From assembly GCA_021014325.1 (NCBI GenBank), contig CM037467.1, forward strand, positions 11,670,773-11,734,772: a stretch of 64,000 nt of DNA. The letters run 5' to 3'. The notes beneath the pieces were generated by a model. It did no database searches and had not been told where the DNA came from. It saw nothing but the letters and a program-made list of their open reading frames with translations. Shown in pieces: positions 1 through 12,200 of the stretch (positions are counted from its first letter, which is position 1; the number at the start of each line of letters is the position of its first letter). The translations under genes were made by a program, and so were the position numbers. The stretch is from Plazaster borealis (Eukaryota; Echinodermata; Asteroidea; Forcipulatida; Labidiasteridae).

Positions 1-430
1 GTTTTGGTCAAATCGTTCGACAGCATTTCGGTTTGGCTAAAGTACCGGTATAGCAACAACAAAAAAGCAATTCTGATTAAGTCTGCAGGTTGTATACCTT
101 CAAATACGATTCAAAACACACATAACGTTTGTAAGTCCATTAAAGAAAGCACGACCCTACCCCACTGACAAAAACTATAGTGTCATATTCGAGAAAACTG
201 TCTCTGAAAACCTTTAAAACGCAACAGCTGACTTCGGTTGTTACAACCAAAATTATAAGGACAGTGTGTTTATATCAAAGATTATAGAGCGCCGAAGGCG
301 CTCTATAATCTTTGGTTTATATGCTGAAAACTGTGCATGGCTTTTCAATATTTTCTCCATGACTCACACAACGGAGTTCAAGTCCAAATTTGTATAGGTT
401 TGTTTTTTCATGGTTGATTACACACAAAAC
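1..430. repeat. Dispersed repeat copy 1 carrying a small fold-back insertion
   Basis: Positions about 175-430 match 46690-46890 imperfectly (shared: gtcatattcgagaaa, cggttgttacaacc, tcatggttgat). Copy 1 has an extra 40-bp perfect hairpin at 276-315 that copy 2 lacks. No gene signal was seen in 1-175. Confidence 0.7.
276..315. mobile_element. 40-bp perfect fold-back insertion with 7-bp target duplication
   Basis: Arms caaagattatagagcgcc (276-293) and its exact reverse complement (297-314) surround a GAA loop. TTTATAT occurs immediately on both sides (269-275 and 316-322). The paralogous sequence near 46780 has the uninterrupted site. Confidence 0.65.
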
Positions 431-1250
431 ATGAACACCATACTGCATAATACCTGATGTGTCGTTACCCATGGCCAATTGCAACAGGAGCTCTTTATGT
501 GTATGCTAAGTGCTATTCTTGTATACGTCACAGAGCAGCCATTTTGATTTTTTCTTTTTCCTGACAATGTCATCAAACCGAGACAGAAGGTCAAGATACT
601 CTGATCCCCTTTGGTTATAACGATATTTGGCATTCGTTATTGTGTTGTCAGACAGGGAACAAGACGACGGTGTTAATACATTCTTTGTAAATGCAATATC
701 TATTCTGTTAAAACTCGGTTGTTTCAACCACCCCCTCTATGTCTATGAAAATAGAAACGAACCCCCCCCCCACACACACATAAAAAAAAACCCACAAAAA
801 ACAAAACATGCCAAACAACAGTTTTGAGTTACAAATATGTTTCCGTAATGAATCAATGAAACATAAAATAATATTTGTATCTACCTTCTTTCTTTTTTTT
901 GAAATCGATTAATTTTGGGAAAAAGCCCCTCTTGCCCTTGATAATTACAACTACCCAAGTCATTGGCCCATTCATCCACTTTCAGCCCCCTATATTGCAA
1001 TTTGTGGAGGCTCTACTTAGCGCACAAGAACCATCCCTGCCCTCACAGCACGGCACCCAGATAACCCATGTATATGGAGAGAAGCATATATTATTTCAAA
1101 TCAGTTCAGCTCAGTTCCATTATTATAATTTCAATTTAGTATATTAGTGTAATGTTAGCAAAGGTGTGAGACAGTAGAGGAACTCATCAGGAGCACAGCT
1201 TGCAAACATGGGTGCTAAGTATTGAAATCGCACATTTAAGTCCAAGTATT
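431..1250. other. Unassigned upstream sequence
   Basis: No exon could be supported. Contains a C-rich/CA tract near 763-780 and A-rich runs. The missing integrin signal-peptide exon was looked for (hydrophobic stretch followed by FGYSV-like residues and a phase-2 donor) and not seen. Confidence 0.4.
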
Positions 1251-1254
1251 TATG

Positions 1255-1358
1255 TCTCGTACTCAGGGGCACAAGTGTCATGACCGGGATTCGAACCCAC
1301 ACCCCGATGACTTAACCACTAAAACACAAATCCGGTGCACTACTTTGCTCGGCCACGA
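1255..1358 (-). mobile_element. tRNA-derived SINE head
   Basis: On the minus strand the sequence reads cgtggccgagcaaagtagtg at the start and tgtgggttcgaatcccggt as B box, followed by cttgtgcccctgagtac. GGTTCGAATCC is the Pol III B box. The body is not a foldable tRNA, so this is a SINE head rather than a gene. Confidence 0.7.
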
Positions 1359-1577
1359 CATGGCAATAACTTCAGTAAAGCGGTGCATGTTAAATACAAT
1401 AACAATGGGCATTCGGCTGTTGGCCGAACACTTATGATACTGTTTGACACTAAACCCTTTTGACGTTTGGTTGGCGCGTGTCGATTTTTCAAGATCACCC
1501 CTCCCTCTCCCAAGAGCACAATCCCCAATTACCATTTCCCTTGCTTGAGTCTCTGTAGAAGACCGGGGCTAGGGTAG

Positions 1578-1715
1578 ACTTGGTTCAAGTCGGGTCTCGT
1601 GCTAATCGAGTCAGTAATGAGTAATGAGCGTTGTAACGCGCGCCCTCTAGTGTCATTTATTTGCCAATCCAGTGAATTTTGGATCGCGAAACCCGACTTG
1701 GTGAATCCGCCAGAA
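1578..1715. mobile_element. MITE-like element with CAAGTCGGGT inverted ends
   Basis: ttcaagtcgggtctcg at the left and cgaaacccgacttggtgaa at the right are imperfect inverted repeats. A second member with tcaagtcggactttcg and cgaaagttcgacttggg is at 2757-2910. Confidence 0.55.
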
Positions 1716-1859
1716 GTTTGTGCACGGCCAATGGAGCTCATCTACCGATTTGGGTAGCAGCCAATGAGATTGCAACATTCAGAAACATTACTGTTATGTA
1801 CACTTTGACCTGAAAAATTGATGTATATTCAAGACTTCCTTGGAAACTCTGCCATACAA

Positions 1860-2084
1860 CTTTGTTTTGAAAAAATGGCGACTATTGGTGAAGGTACGAT
1901 GTGCATTTAATGGTTGTTTATTGGTTCTCAAACGTTAGGGGCTCATCGTGTATCATGAACAAGGTCTTTAGATTCTGTCTTTTCGCCAGTTTATCAATAT
2001 TTAAGTGGGGTATTGTTCAGTTGTTAAAATCATAAGATATGACGACCGTTTGGGGCTCGACGGATCGGTTTTGCATTGACGCCG
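1860..2084. other. Unassigned sequence
   Basis: Includes an ATG followed by ggcgactattggtgaag and a gtacg donor-like sequence at 1874. It could be a short first exon but nothing else supports it. No repeats recognised. Confidence 0.25.
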
Positions 2085-2160
2085 TGTGAATCTTCTCGTG
2101 GGGCTCTGCGGAGCTACAGCTCTGCGGAGCTCCAGCCCCACGAACTGGCAGCGGGACCGG
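2085..2160. repeat. GC-rich hairpin with CTGCGGAGCT direct repeats
   Basis: gtggggct and agccccac flank two copies of ctctgcggagct, so the segment is both a direct repeat and a fold-back. Its CGGAGCT...CCACGA motif resembles the ends of the minisatellite-bearing elements at 22698 and 44544. Confidence 0.5.
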
Positions 2161-2756
2161 ATGGGTCGGGAGTCCGAGGGGATTGGAGAAGCATGCAGAC
2201 CGGGGCAACGTCGTAGTTAATACGTAACATTCCATTGTCACACCCTCACATGTCTTAAAAATATCAAAATATAAACGGAAATTCTTCAAAACTTGGGAAT
2301 GTATTTATCAAGAGTTTAGCTTGTTGAAGAATATTTTTTCATAACTTTTCTTCCCATAATTGGCAACTTATTCAAAGTTTAAAATCACGTAATGTTTGTG
2401 GTTTAACGGTTCATTGTGCAGTAAGAACAGTCCATTGTTACACCTGCACAGAACCCCTCTTTAAAAAAAATAGGCCTAAACATAAAACGGAAATTCGTCA
2501 ACAAAGGGAAATCTATCTAAAAGAGTCTGGCTTATATTATTTATATATTCTATCAATATCGATTCTTCACATCACAGACATAATTAACCTGAATGTAACG
2601 CCATGGAGTTATTGTGAACACCTACTTGCGCGAGTCCTCATAAATTGAACTGAATCCATTGGTCAGCAGCGGACGCGTGTGTTGCTTATTTAAACTGTTG
2701 CATATGCATAATGAATAACTACATATCACGCAAGGGGGGTGCCTCCTGGCAGATTC

Positions 2757-2910
2757 ATCAAGTCGGACTTTCGAATCCAGTTGATTCGCACTTTCCTGGC
2801 GAGTGAGGGCGCACAACAACGTGGTGAAATAAAGCTGCGATTCTGAGTTAAAGTGCACGCAGTGGATTAATCAGACGACGAAGGACTCGACGAAAGTTCG
2901 ACTTGGGCAA
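2757..2910. mobile_element. Second member of the CAAGTCGGxxT inverted-end family
   Basis: Ends tcaagtcggactttcg and cgaaagttcgacttggg are inverted with one mismatch over about 16 bases. The interior is unrelated to any gene. Confidence 0.5.
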
Positions 2911-3106
2911 GTCTAGGGCTAGGGTGAGCTAGGGTGTAAGAAGAGGGGACGGGCAGAGAGGTTAAAAGTGAAAGATATCCTACTCCAGGAATCGAACCCA
3001 GGCCAAGGCGATATAACAATGAGTAAAATAAATAAATAAGTATAGAAAATAACTTTTAACAATAACACAGCTAACAAAACCGATTGTTTAATTTCTCACT
3101 GAACAG

Positions 3107-3231
3107 GATTCTGATCGGTGCTCCCAGGGGTAGTAGTGAAAATCAGCCTTCGCTGGAAAGGCCAGGTGCCCTCTACAAATGCGGAACTGAAGAGCCTTAC
3201 AATTGTGACGAGATACTCCTGGACGTTAATG
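3107..3231 (+). CDS. Integrin alpha exon: propeller blade 1 end
   Basis: Encodes ILIGAPRGSSENQPSLERPG, then ALYKC and CDEILLDVN. ILIGAP is the FG-GAP hallmark, and the ALYKC segment matches the standard first disulfide region. The acceptor is ttctcactgaacag and the donor is gtaaag. The exon opens with one base of a split codon, so at least one coding exon (signal peptide plus start of blade 1) lies upstream. I could not find it in 1-3106. Confidence 0.93.
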
Positions 3232-6200
3232 GTAAAGACGTATTTTTGACCGTCTGAGGGCGCCTTCAACGGTGATATTCGTTTACAATCACCAAGTGTT
3301 TAAGATATTTCATATTTGGACTGCCAGTGTGTCCCCAAAAAGATTCTGTCCCTCCCCCCCCCCATACGGCGAACTGTGTACAAATTTCTTCTAATAGCGC
3401 CCTCTTTTAAATCAACCTCCTTCAGCCCATGTTAATTTCCCATGGGGGACAGAATTTCCGGGGGACAGATTCCCTTCGGAAACCCGGAATGTTATCTTGT
3501 ATCACAATGGCCAAATAAAAAACCTGGGATTTGTGAGGTCTCCTTTTAAGAAATTTCCTTCATTTTTGACAGTAATAGTTATTACTATTCGCACTATTAA
3601 TAGATTAATAGTAAGTCAATCTTGACAATGAAACAACGAGCTTTCATAATGGAACTAATACGAAAGTTTTCATTTCATTTTCACAAAATTGACACATTTC
3701 TGTTACGTGTTTTTATTTAGACTTGACGCAGTACTTCCTTTTTCTAAAAACAACAAACGCATTGAATTGAATTAGAAAAAAACAACACCTTCAAACAATA
3801 AATACTTTGTCTGATAAACTCATTGGAATCGTTTTATCTTATTTCATTAACAATAAATACTTTCTCTTAAAAACTATTTCAATAATTAAAGTGAGAAACA
3901 TGTCCAGAATATAGCTACTGATATAAATACAATATAAAATAATGGTTCGTCTACCAAAAATGATTTGATGACTTTCGTTTAATAATCCTATAAGTTCCAT
4001 GAATCCACGTTGAATGTATTGATTGATTTATTTTATATCTATAGGAAATGAAAATTTGACAGCCGAGAAAATATTTGATGTTAAAGACAACCAATGGCTG
4101 GGCGCGTCCCTGACAAGACAGACCAACAGGAAAAAAAATGGAGATGTTACGGTGATCAGGCAATCTGTGTTTGGTATTCTCCCTTTGCACCACGGAGCCT
4201 CGACTTCATGCTTCATTTGTATTGTATAAATGTATCTGGATGAAAGAGTCATTACATGATAATAATAATAATAAACAGTTTTTATATAGCGCAAAATCAC
4301 AAATAAATAAATGTCACATAATCGTGACAATACAGAGATATTTGCTTTTATTCACTGCTGTCCCCAAGTGGAGGCTCTACAGGCAAATGGCTGACCGTGT
4401 AGAGCCTCGACTTCATGCTTCATTTGTATTGTATTAATGTAATCTGGATGAAAGAGTCATAACATTACCGTGACAATACAGAATTACATAATGCTTCTAT
4501 TCACTGCTGTCCCCAAGTCGAGGCTCTACACGAAAATCACCCGTGCAACGGGCGAATACTATACAAAATGTGGAATATCCTGTTTATGCTAGAGGGGAAA
4601 AAAAAAAAATTGACTTGAATTCAAAGTTGTTTACTTTGAGCCTTTCCTCGCAAACTCGTCCCATATTGTGTGTGCTTACAAAAACAACATCATTACATTC
4701 TATTCCTAGTAAATTCCTATTCCTAAGTGTAAAATAACCACACAAAAACAAAACCAAGTATCTAAACTCACGCTAAAATGGTTTAAAGTCTCATTGTATT
4801 TGGTACACTATTCAGAGCAAAATTTGAAACATGACGTCATTGGATGTCATCAGCAATTGGTCAGTACATAAGAGGATTTTTTTTGCGTTTGTCAAAAAGC
4901 CAAATTCAACGCCCTTTTGTTTAAATATCATCGAAATTCAGGACTGAACTGAAGCAAAAAATGTACATACCCATATTGAAATGTGACATCATTGGAAAAT
5001 TTTTGCTGTTGACAAAATTCACACTGGAAGGATATTAAATACGCTGCGTATTTTACACTATGTATTTTACCCCCACTTTCATAAGGACTCTGTATTGGAA
5101 AATGAGTGCATCACAGAACTGAATTCGACCTTAAAAGTGAAGGGTTGGCACCCCCTTTTCTTTGGGTCACTTGACGAAACATTCCTTACGATAGCTGGTT
5201 ACAACAACCATTTTGCTAAGCACACGCAAATCTTGCTTATAGTAGAACTAAACCACCAGCCCAAATGCCATATAGTTTACAGGTTGTTGTTACTGGTGAC
5301 CTGGCAACTCTATGCCTACAAAAGAAAATGTTGAGTGCGGTGCATGCAAATCGTAAATTTTAGTCATTTTCTCTCCCCCCCCCCTTAGGTGTGCGGTCAT
5401 CTTTGGTCAAATGATTACTACATCAACGAGGATCCAGACAGCGAAGAACTTGATCGGTTCCCCAATGGAGTGTGCTACGTTACTAACGCTGACTTCAATC
5501 AAGTCAAGAAATTGCGACCCTGCGTAGATGGTGAGTCTACAAAACAACCCACCGGCCTCAACTTTCAACTGGCGTGTGAACAATTGAAGATAGACAATGT
5601 CATGACGGAAAACAGACCATAATAATTGCAGAACATTACAGAACGAACGGGTCATAAAGCTCAGTATTTGATTGGCCACCGGAGTCCATCTATAAAGCAA
5701 CAACCTAACAAACAGTTGGTGTCACTGGCTTGAAATCTGGCTACTGGCTACCAGTTTTTTAACCCGGCCTCCGCAATGAAGCTCCCAAAAAATGTATCCC
5801 TCATTACACCAGCCTCATTGGAAGGCAATTTTGAATAAAGGGTAATTAAGTCTGATTGGGGGTGGTGGGGCTGGGGGTCGGGGATGGTTGTTGGAGTGGG
5901 CGGGGGAGTGGGTAGTGGGCGGGGGAGTGGGTGGGGGCGAGGGAGTGGGTTGGGGCGTACATTGTATTAGCCTGATGATAGATACATTACAATGTGTTGG
6001 CTGCAGACCTTAGAGTTCAAGGTTTGTGTACGCATGTCAATACCGGCAAACTTAAAAGGGTCATGGTCACCTGTTAGTGTAACTCAACCCCATGGACGAC
6101 TACACTATCTAAACGGGGTGGTTCTAATACAGGATTACAATAAGTATTACCGAATGAACGAACGGTTCTTATGTTATTGAAAAAAATATATATATATGCC

Positions 6201-9200
6201 TTCCGCAACAGCCCATTGCAGTCGTGCAAAATTAGATTTCCAACATTTAAGTAACTCCCACATCCAGTTTTATAATCTACCCTTTTATTTATTTCCCACA
6301 TTTAGAGATACAAGTGAATGGGACGTACAGATACCATGGAAGCTGCCAGGCTGGAATCAGCGCTACCTACACCCAGGGCGGAGACCTTATACTAGGGGCT
6401 GTCGGGTCGTACGAATGGAACGGTACTACAAATAAAATATATACCCTATGTGTGTTAAGCACTGAGTAAAAACTCGGTTCTTTCCCGAGTCCCACGTACA
6501 CCCACCCCCACCCCCCCCCCAAAAAAAAGTCCACGGGCAAACTACTCGGTGTGATTTGAATCGAAGGCCCCGCCATTCTAGAGAATAAATAATAATAATA
6601 CGCAGTTCTTATATAGCACTTTATACTCCCGATGGGTGTCTCAAAGCGCTCAGTATTTTACCTACAAGGTAAGTGGAGGTACGTGTTGAAGTATGAGACC
6701 TATTCCTTTGCATATCACCATGTAATGGTTTACAAGGTGCTGTGGCGCAATATGCAGCCAATCAATGCAGAGAAGATATCTTAAGTTTGTAAGGTAATGT
6801 GTGCAGGTTCAGATCGGGCTTGTTTCGATTTCGGCAATCGAAATAAGATATATGCTGATTGATTTGCAGTGTTTTCTTCAAATGCTATTCCACTCACGGT
6901 ATTTCAGAAATAAAATATTTATCTGGATGAGTATAGCACAGGGTATTAATTAAATAATTGATTGGTAACTTTAATCTCTTTTGTTTTTAATATCGATATT
7001 TACCAACTATTTTTGGTTGAACAGGTACCACAATAAACGCAGAAAAAAACAGCAGCACATATCGTTACAATTTTGGGGACCTATCGGACTGGAACATGAT
7101 GGGTCAAAAAGGTCAAACAGACTATACAGGTGAGTGAGCATAATGGGATATAACAAGTTTAACTTGGGGTATACATAAAAACGAGGCAAATTCGGCACAG
7201 CAAGAACAGATTAGCGAAAGTAACAGTCCAGGGGCCGATTTCACAAAGAGATAAGACTATAGTCTTATCTGAAGCCTTTAGGACCAGTAACTGGTCTTAA
7301 CTTAAGACTAGTCCTATCTCTCAGCATTGCCTAGGACTAGTCCTAAATTAGGAAGAGTTTTGTGAAATCGACCCCAGACCGATTTTCTACCTCCCAGATA
7401 CTAGTTAATAAGCAGGACAGTTCTTTTGAGAAGTAGTCTCCCGAATTCCGAAATCTAATCACGGCAGTATAAAAACTTAGCAAGACAAGTTCTCAAGAAC
7501 AAATCCAAACAGGAAAGTAGATATTATGGTGTTACCGCAAACTGAATATACATTGATACCTCACCATGCAATGGCTCAAAACCCATTTTATCAACAGGTT
7601 ACCAACCAGACCACAAATTTGTATTGTGAATGAAGTTTTTAAACTGGTTTCCTGCATCATGTTCTTCACAATCAATGTTATTTCAAAATGCCGTTTTAAT
7701 AATTCGCTCCCCAATGGAGACCGAATATCCGGCAGAATTCTAAAGGGAGGGAAGTTCAACAATAAAGTACATGGGAGAATGATTATTATATAGTAGGCCT
7801 ACAGGGATAAAAGAAATTTCCACTGGGATGCAACAATGGGAATTGTTTGGGTAGATGTTTCGTTTTTTCGCTAGGGTTTTTTTCTAGAGGGAAAGTACAC
7901 TCGAGTAACTATTTTTATGTACCTTGGATGAGGAACCGTCTCCTTCAAAACTTATGTGAATAATACTGCATCATAACTATTAATTATCTGATGTAATAAA
8001 CAAAACCCATGAACTTAAGGGTTCTATCTTGACCTTTCACTCTATCTTCGTAGGTTACTCGGTGTCGTCTGGAAACTTCAGGTCGGCCGACACGGAGCAG
8101 GGCGTCACGGGGGCGCCAAGGTCAAACTCAGTCGGGATGGTTTTGATTTACAATCTGGATACGTTTGAGGTGTATACTCGGCTCAGAGGAGACCAGGTAA
8201 AGACTTTGTCATCCCCCCCCCCACATACGAGTTTTTCCTTTTTTTCTTTCGATGAAACAATGGAATTTAGATTAAATAACTCTGTTCCAGGTAGATGGAG
8301 CCGGTGTTGCAGGAGATTTTGTCGGTCCCCCCCCCCTCCGGAGATTCTGTCCCCCATACGGCGCAGTGTGTGTAAATTTATTCTTATAGCGCCCTCTTTT
8401 GAATAAATCTCCTTCAGCCAAAACGCAATACCGTGTCCGAATACCGGACACGACCCACAATAAACTACTTTGCACATACCTTCATTTATTCCCATATGGG
8501 TTTTATCCACAGATGTTCTCCTACTACGGAAGTGCCGTCTTGGGGGTGGACCTCAACAACGACAGTCTGTCTGATCTTCTCGTGGGGGCGCCCTTGTATT
8601 CCGTCAAACAAGACGAGGGGCTTGTATACGTCTACATAAACAAAGGAGAGGTAAGGAGAAACCGATCTTGTATTCGTCAAAGTCCTTTTTATCTGATTCC
8701 TTACATAACGAGTAATTATAAACAAGAAAGAGGTAGGGCAGTTCAGTCTTGATCCTAGACGTATTATTTCATATTATTATCCACCCACTGCTAAACAGGG
8801 AAATATGGAACTCCAGGAGTTTAAGCTCAAGGGAACCGAGGCCATCGGGGGTCGCTTCGGTTCGGCCATAGCTTTCATTGGAGACATTAATCTGGATGGG
8901 TTTTATGGTAAGTCAGTCTTGCGTAAAATAGTAGTCCCCCACCCCCCAAAAAAGAGAGAGAAAAATATTAACATCGCAAAAGGACTACTGCTTTCAAAAG
9001 GTCTTGAATTCAATAAAACACACAATGATCTCAGTTGCAATGAAAAAATAACAAATAGAGAGAATAAATTCCATCTTTCATGGAAAGATCAAAACGGATT
9101 TTGTGAACCCGTATGATTGAGCATAATAACCGTCCTTTAAATGACAAAAGTATTTCATTCACTAGATTCGAAACCCGACTCCAATTCATTTTCATACGAA

Positions 9201-12200
9201 GAGAAAGTCTGTCTCGCAAAGAAAAAATCACAAAGTGTTGTGGGAGACCCACAACAAAATAAACTATGCATACTGTTTGAACCATTATCTGGATGTCAGA
9301 AGGCGCCCTCAACTGTAAGATTGAGTCCAAAGGCAAACGCAAAAATGTTGCCTTGTGACACGACCACTACAAACAAACCCCAGTGTGGCGGATGGAGTGG
9401 TATTTTAAACATACTCTAGTCCAGCTGATGCAGTCCATTCGGAATTGAATATTCAATGTATATTATGACGTCATTTCATGAATATTCACACCACAAAGAT
9501 AACTGTAATACTACTTCATTAAATTCAGATGTTGCTATCGGTGCACCGTATGAAGACGAAAATACCGGTGCTGTCTACATCTACCGAGGCTACGCTGGCG
9601 GGATCCGAAGAACATATTCCCAGGTGGGTAGAAGAAAACATTAGGTTTAAAAAAAATCAATTTTGTGAAAAATTAAAAAGAATAACATAAGACAAATACT
9701 GGATTGGTAATGACTTAAAAGAAATACAAATCATATTCTGTGTGATATAGTTCATGTCAAATCATCATTGCATAATATTTCGATTGCCGATATAATACAA
9801 TATTTTGTCTACAATATTGTTTCATTTTTAAGAACATGTTTTGTTTCGAATCCAAGCCTTGTGAATCCGCGCATCAGTAGGATTTGAACGTTAATGAAGT
9901 GGGTGTGTGGATACACCACGTAATACATCTCTTTCAATGAGCTATGGTGGTTCTAAGAAGAACCGTTGGTTCTCTACTTAAAACTCTAATTCAAACATCT
10001 CTATCAATGGTTTTTCTCCGGAACACCATCAGCTCATAAAAGATTTACTACATTTTGTCTCCACAGACCTCACTTGAATAAACAAAACACACACCATCTA
10101 GAAAAGAAAAGAAAAAACACAAATCATACAATCTAGAAACCAAGGTTTGCCTTGACACCATCATTATGAGCTTTTAGTGGTGTTGGAAAGAACTGTTGGT
10201 GTAATAACTCGACGTTTCGACCAGTATGCTCAGATCGTCTTCAGGAGAAAAGAATTGTACATTGTGTTACAGCGAACTTGGATTCTATGCAGTGTTCGTG
10301 TAAAGTTTCAAATCGTAATACAAGATTAATCTGCTCTTTAAAAAACGATTGTTATCCAATATTCAACACTTCCACAACGTCTTTTCTTACTATAAAGAGA
10401 ATCGCAGCGAGAGGGATCCTTCCGGGCCTTCTAAGTTTCGGCAGTTCTATTTCCGGGGGGTTGGACATCGACCTAAATTACTACCCGGATCTTGTTGTTG
10501 GTGCCTATGAAAACGACACAGTCGTACTGTTCAAGTAAGTCACCTCTGACCTAATTATGGTCAGTCTTATTTTGTTAAGAATTGTTTTTGTGAATGAAAT
10601 TGACTTCTTTATTAGATAAAGAGCATGCTAGATACATTCGAAGTACAATATCCCATCCATGCAACTATGGATCAGGAAGTAATCTAGTAAGGTTTGCGGT
10701 AACACCGTATACATGCAAGTCCCTCAACTGAACTGAGGTATTTCTGGGGGAAAAAATGGTGTAACAATTCGACGTTTCGACGTTTCGATATGCTTTGATT
10801 GTCTTTATAGGGAGAACAACGAAAGTGACGTCACTGGGTCAGAGAGACAACAGTCCTCTTTCCAAAATAACAACTGGAAGGGTTTTGTGACACAGATTGC
10901 AATCGTGTCAATAAATATCTACGAGAGTACTGGGCTAAATTTCATAAAGCTTGTTTTAAAGCAGAAAATGGGACCTAAGCAGTATTTCTGCTGAGCGAAA
11001 ATTAGTAGGTCACCAGTCGCAAACAATATACATTACATGGTAATGTGGCTGGTAACCTGTTTCTGCTAAGCAAGGTTTTTCTGTGCTAGGCAGTTTTGTG
11101 TGCTTAACAGCTTTATCTTTGAATTGGGTCCTGTGCCTTTGGAGGGTCGGTGATTTGTGATCTTGCATTGTTGTTATGGAGCAGTGATAGTACCCCAAGC
11201 TACCGAACTTTCGTATGTTTCAGGACTCTTCCGATCGTCAGCCTTAGCGTTTGGATTCAGGTCGACCCCTCGACCCTTGACCCGGAGTTCTTCAACTGCA
11301 AAATAGGGAGTACGCATTTCACGTGTCTAGATGTACAAGCCTGTTTTCACTTCACAGATGAACACGGTTTGCGGGAAGACATCAGTAAGTTAAATCAATA
11401 CTTAAATCAATTCCATCGATTGGGACCTGTTTGTTTTTGTTCTTTACAATGACGATAGCTATTATTTGGTTTGTGAAATGTTCCATTTTATTTAAATGAA
11501 TAAATGAAAAATAAGTCATAATTCAAAAACATGCATGGCCCGATTTTCGGCGGAACTTTGTCAGTATTTTTGATTGATTTAACAAATTAACGACGATTGA
11601 TTGATGACTGATTATATGGTTTATATTTGTCAACTGATTAATGACTTGTGATTAATTTACATAAATTGGTGACCGGTGATTGCTCGACTGTAAGGTGGAT
11701 GAATAATTGATGACTAACCAACAAAGATTGATTGACTGACTGATCGATATTGATCGATATTCAATTAATATTTTGTTTGACAATATACAAAATAGCCGCG
11801 TTATTCTGATAGATAAAACAAGCAAGGAAGTGGTAGCACAGACTAACTAATTACATACAAAACTGCATAAGCTTTCGTATAGCAACAACTACCTCATTAG
11901 ATGCAATGAAGGGGACAAGCCAAGTACATGTCACACGAAATATATTCACCCATTACTTTTTTGTAGAAATAACATGTACTTGCCTTGTCCCCTTCATTGC
12001 ATATGATGAAGTAGTTGTTACTACGAAAACTTATGCAGGTTTCGTTTATGTAATTGGTTAGTCTTTAAGTGCTACACCACTACCTTCCTTGTTCGCACTA
12101 TCTTCCTTGATTGATTGATTGATTGATTGGTTGAATGAATGGACGATTTTGCAGAATTTGACTATAACCTTGAGGTCGACACCCTGAAGTCTGATATTGG

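Noticed and set aside
2960..3010. Reverse-strand B-box-like ggttcgattcctgg as a further tRNA or SINE
   Set aside because: Only the B-box-like motif is present; no A box or body could be recognised.
8148..8510. Minus-strand 120-residue frame over integrin exons
   Set aside because: Shadow of the blade 4 exon and the poly-C intronic repeat on the opposite strand.
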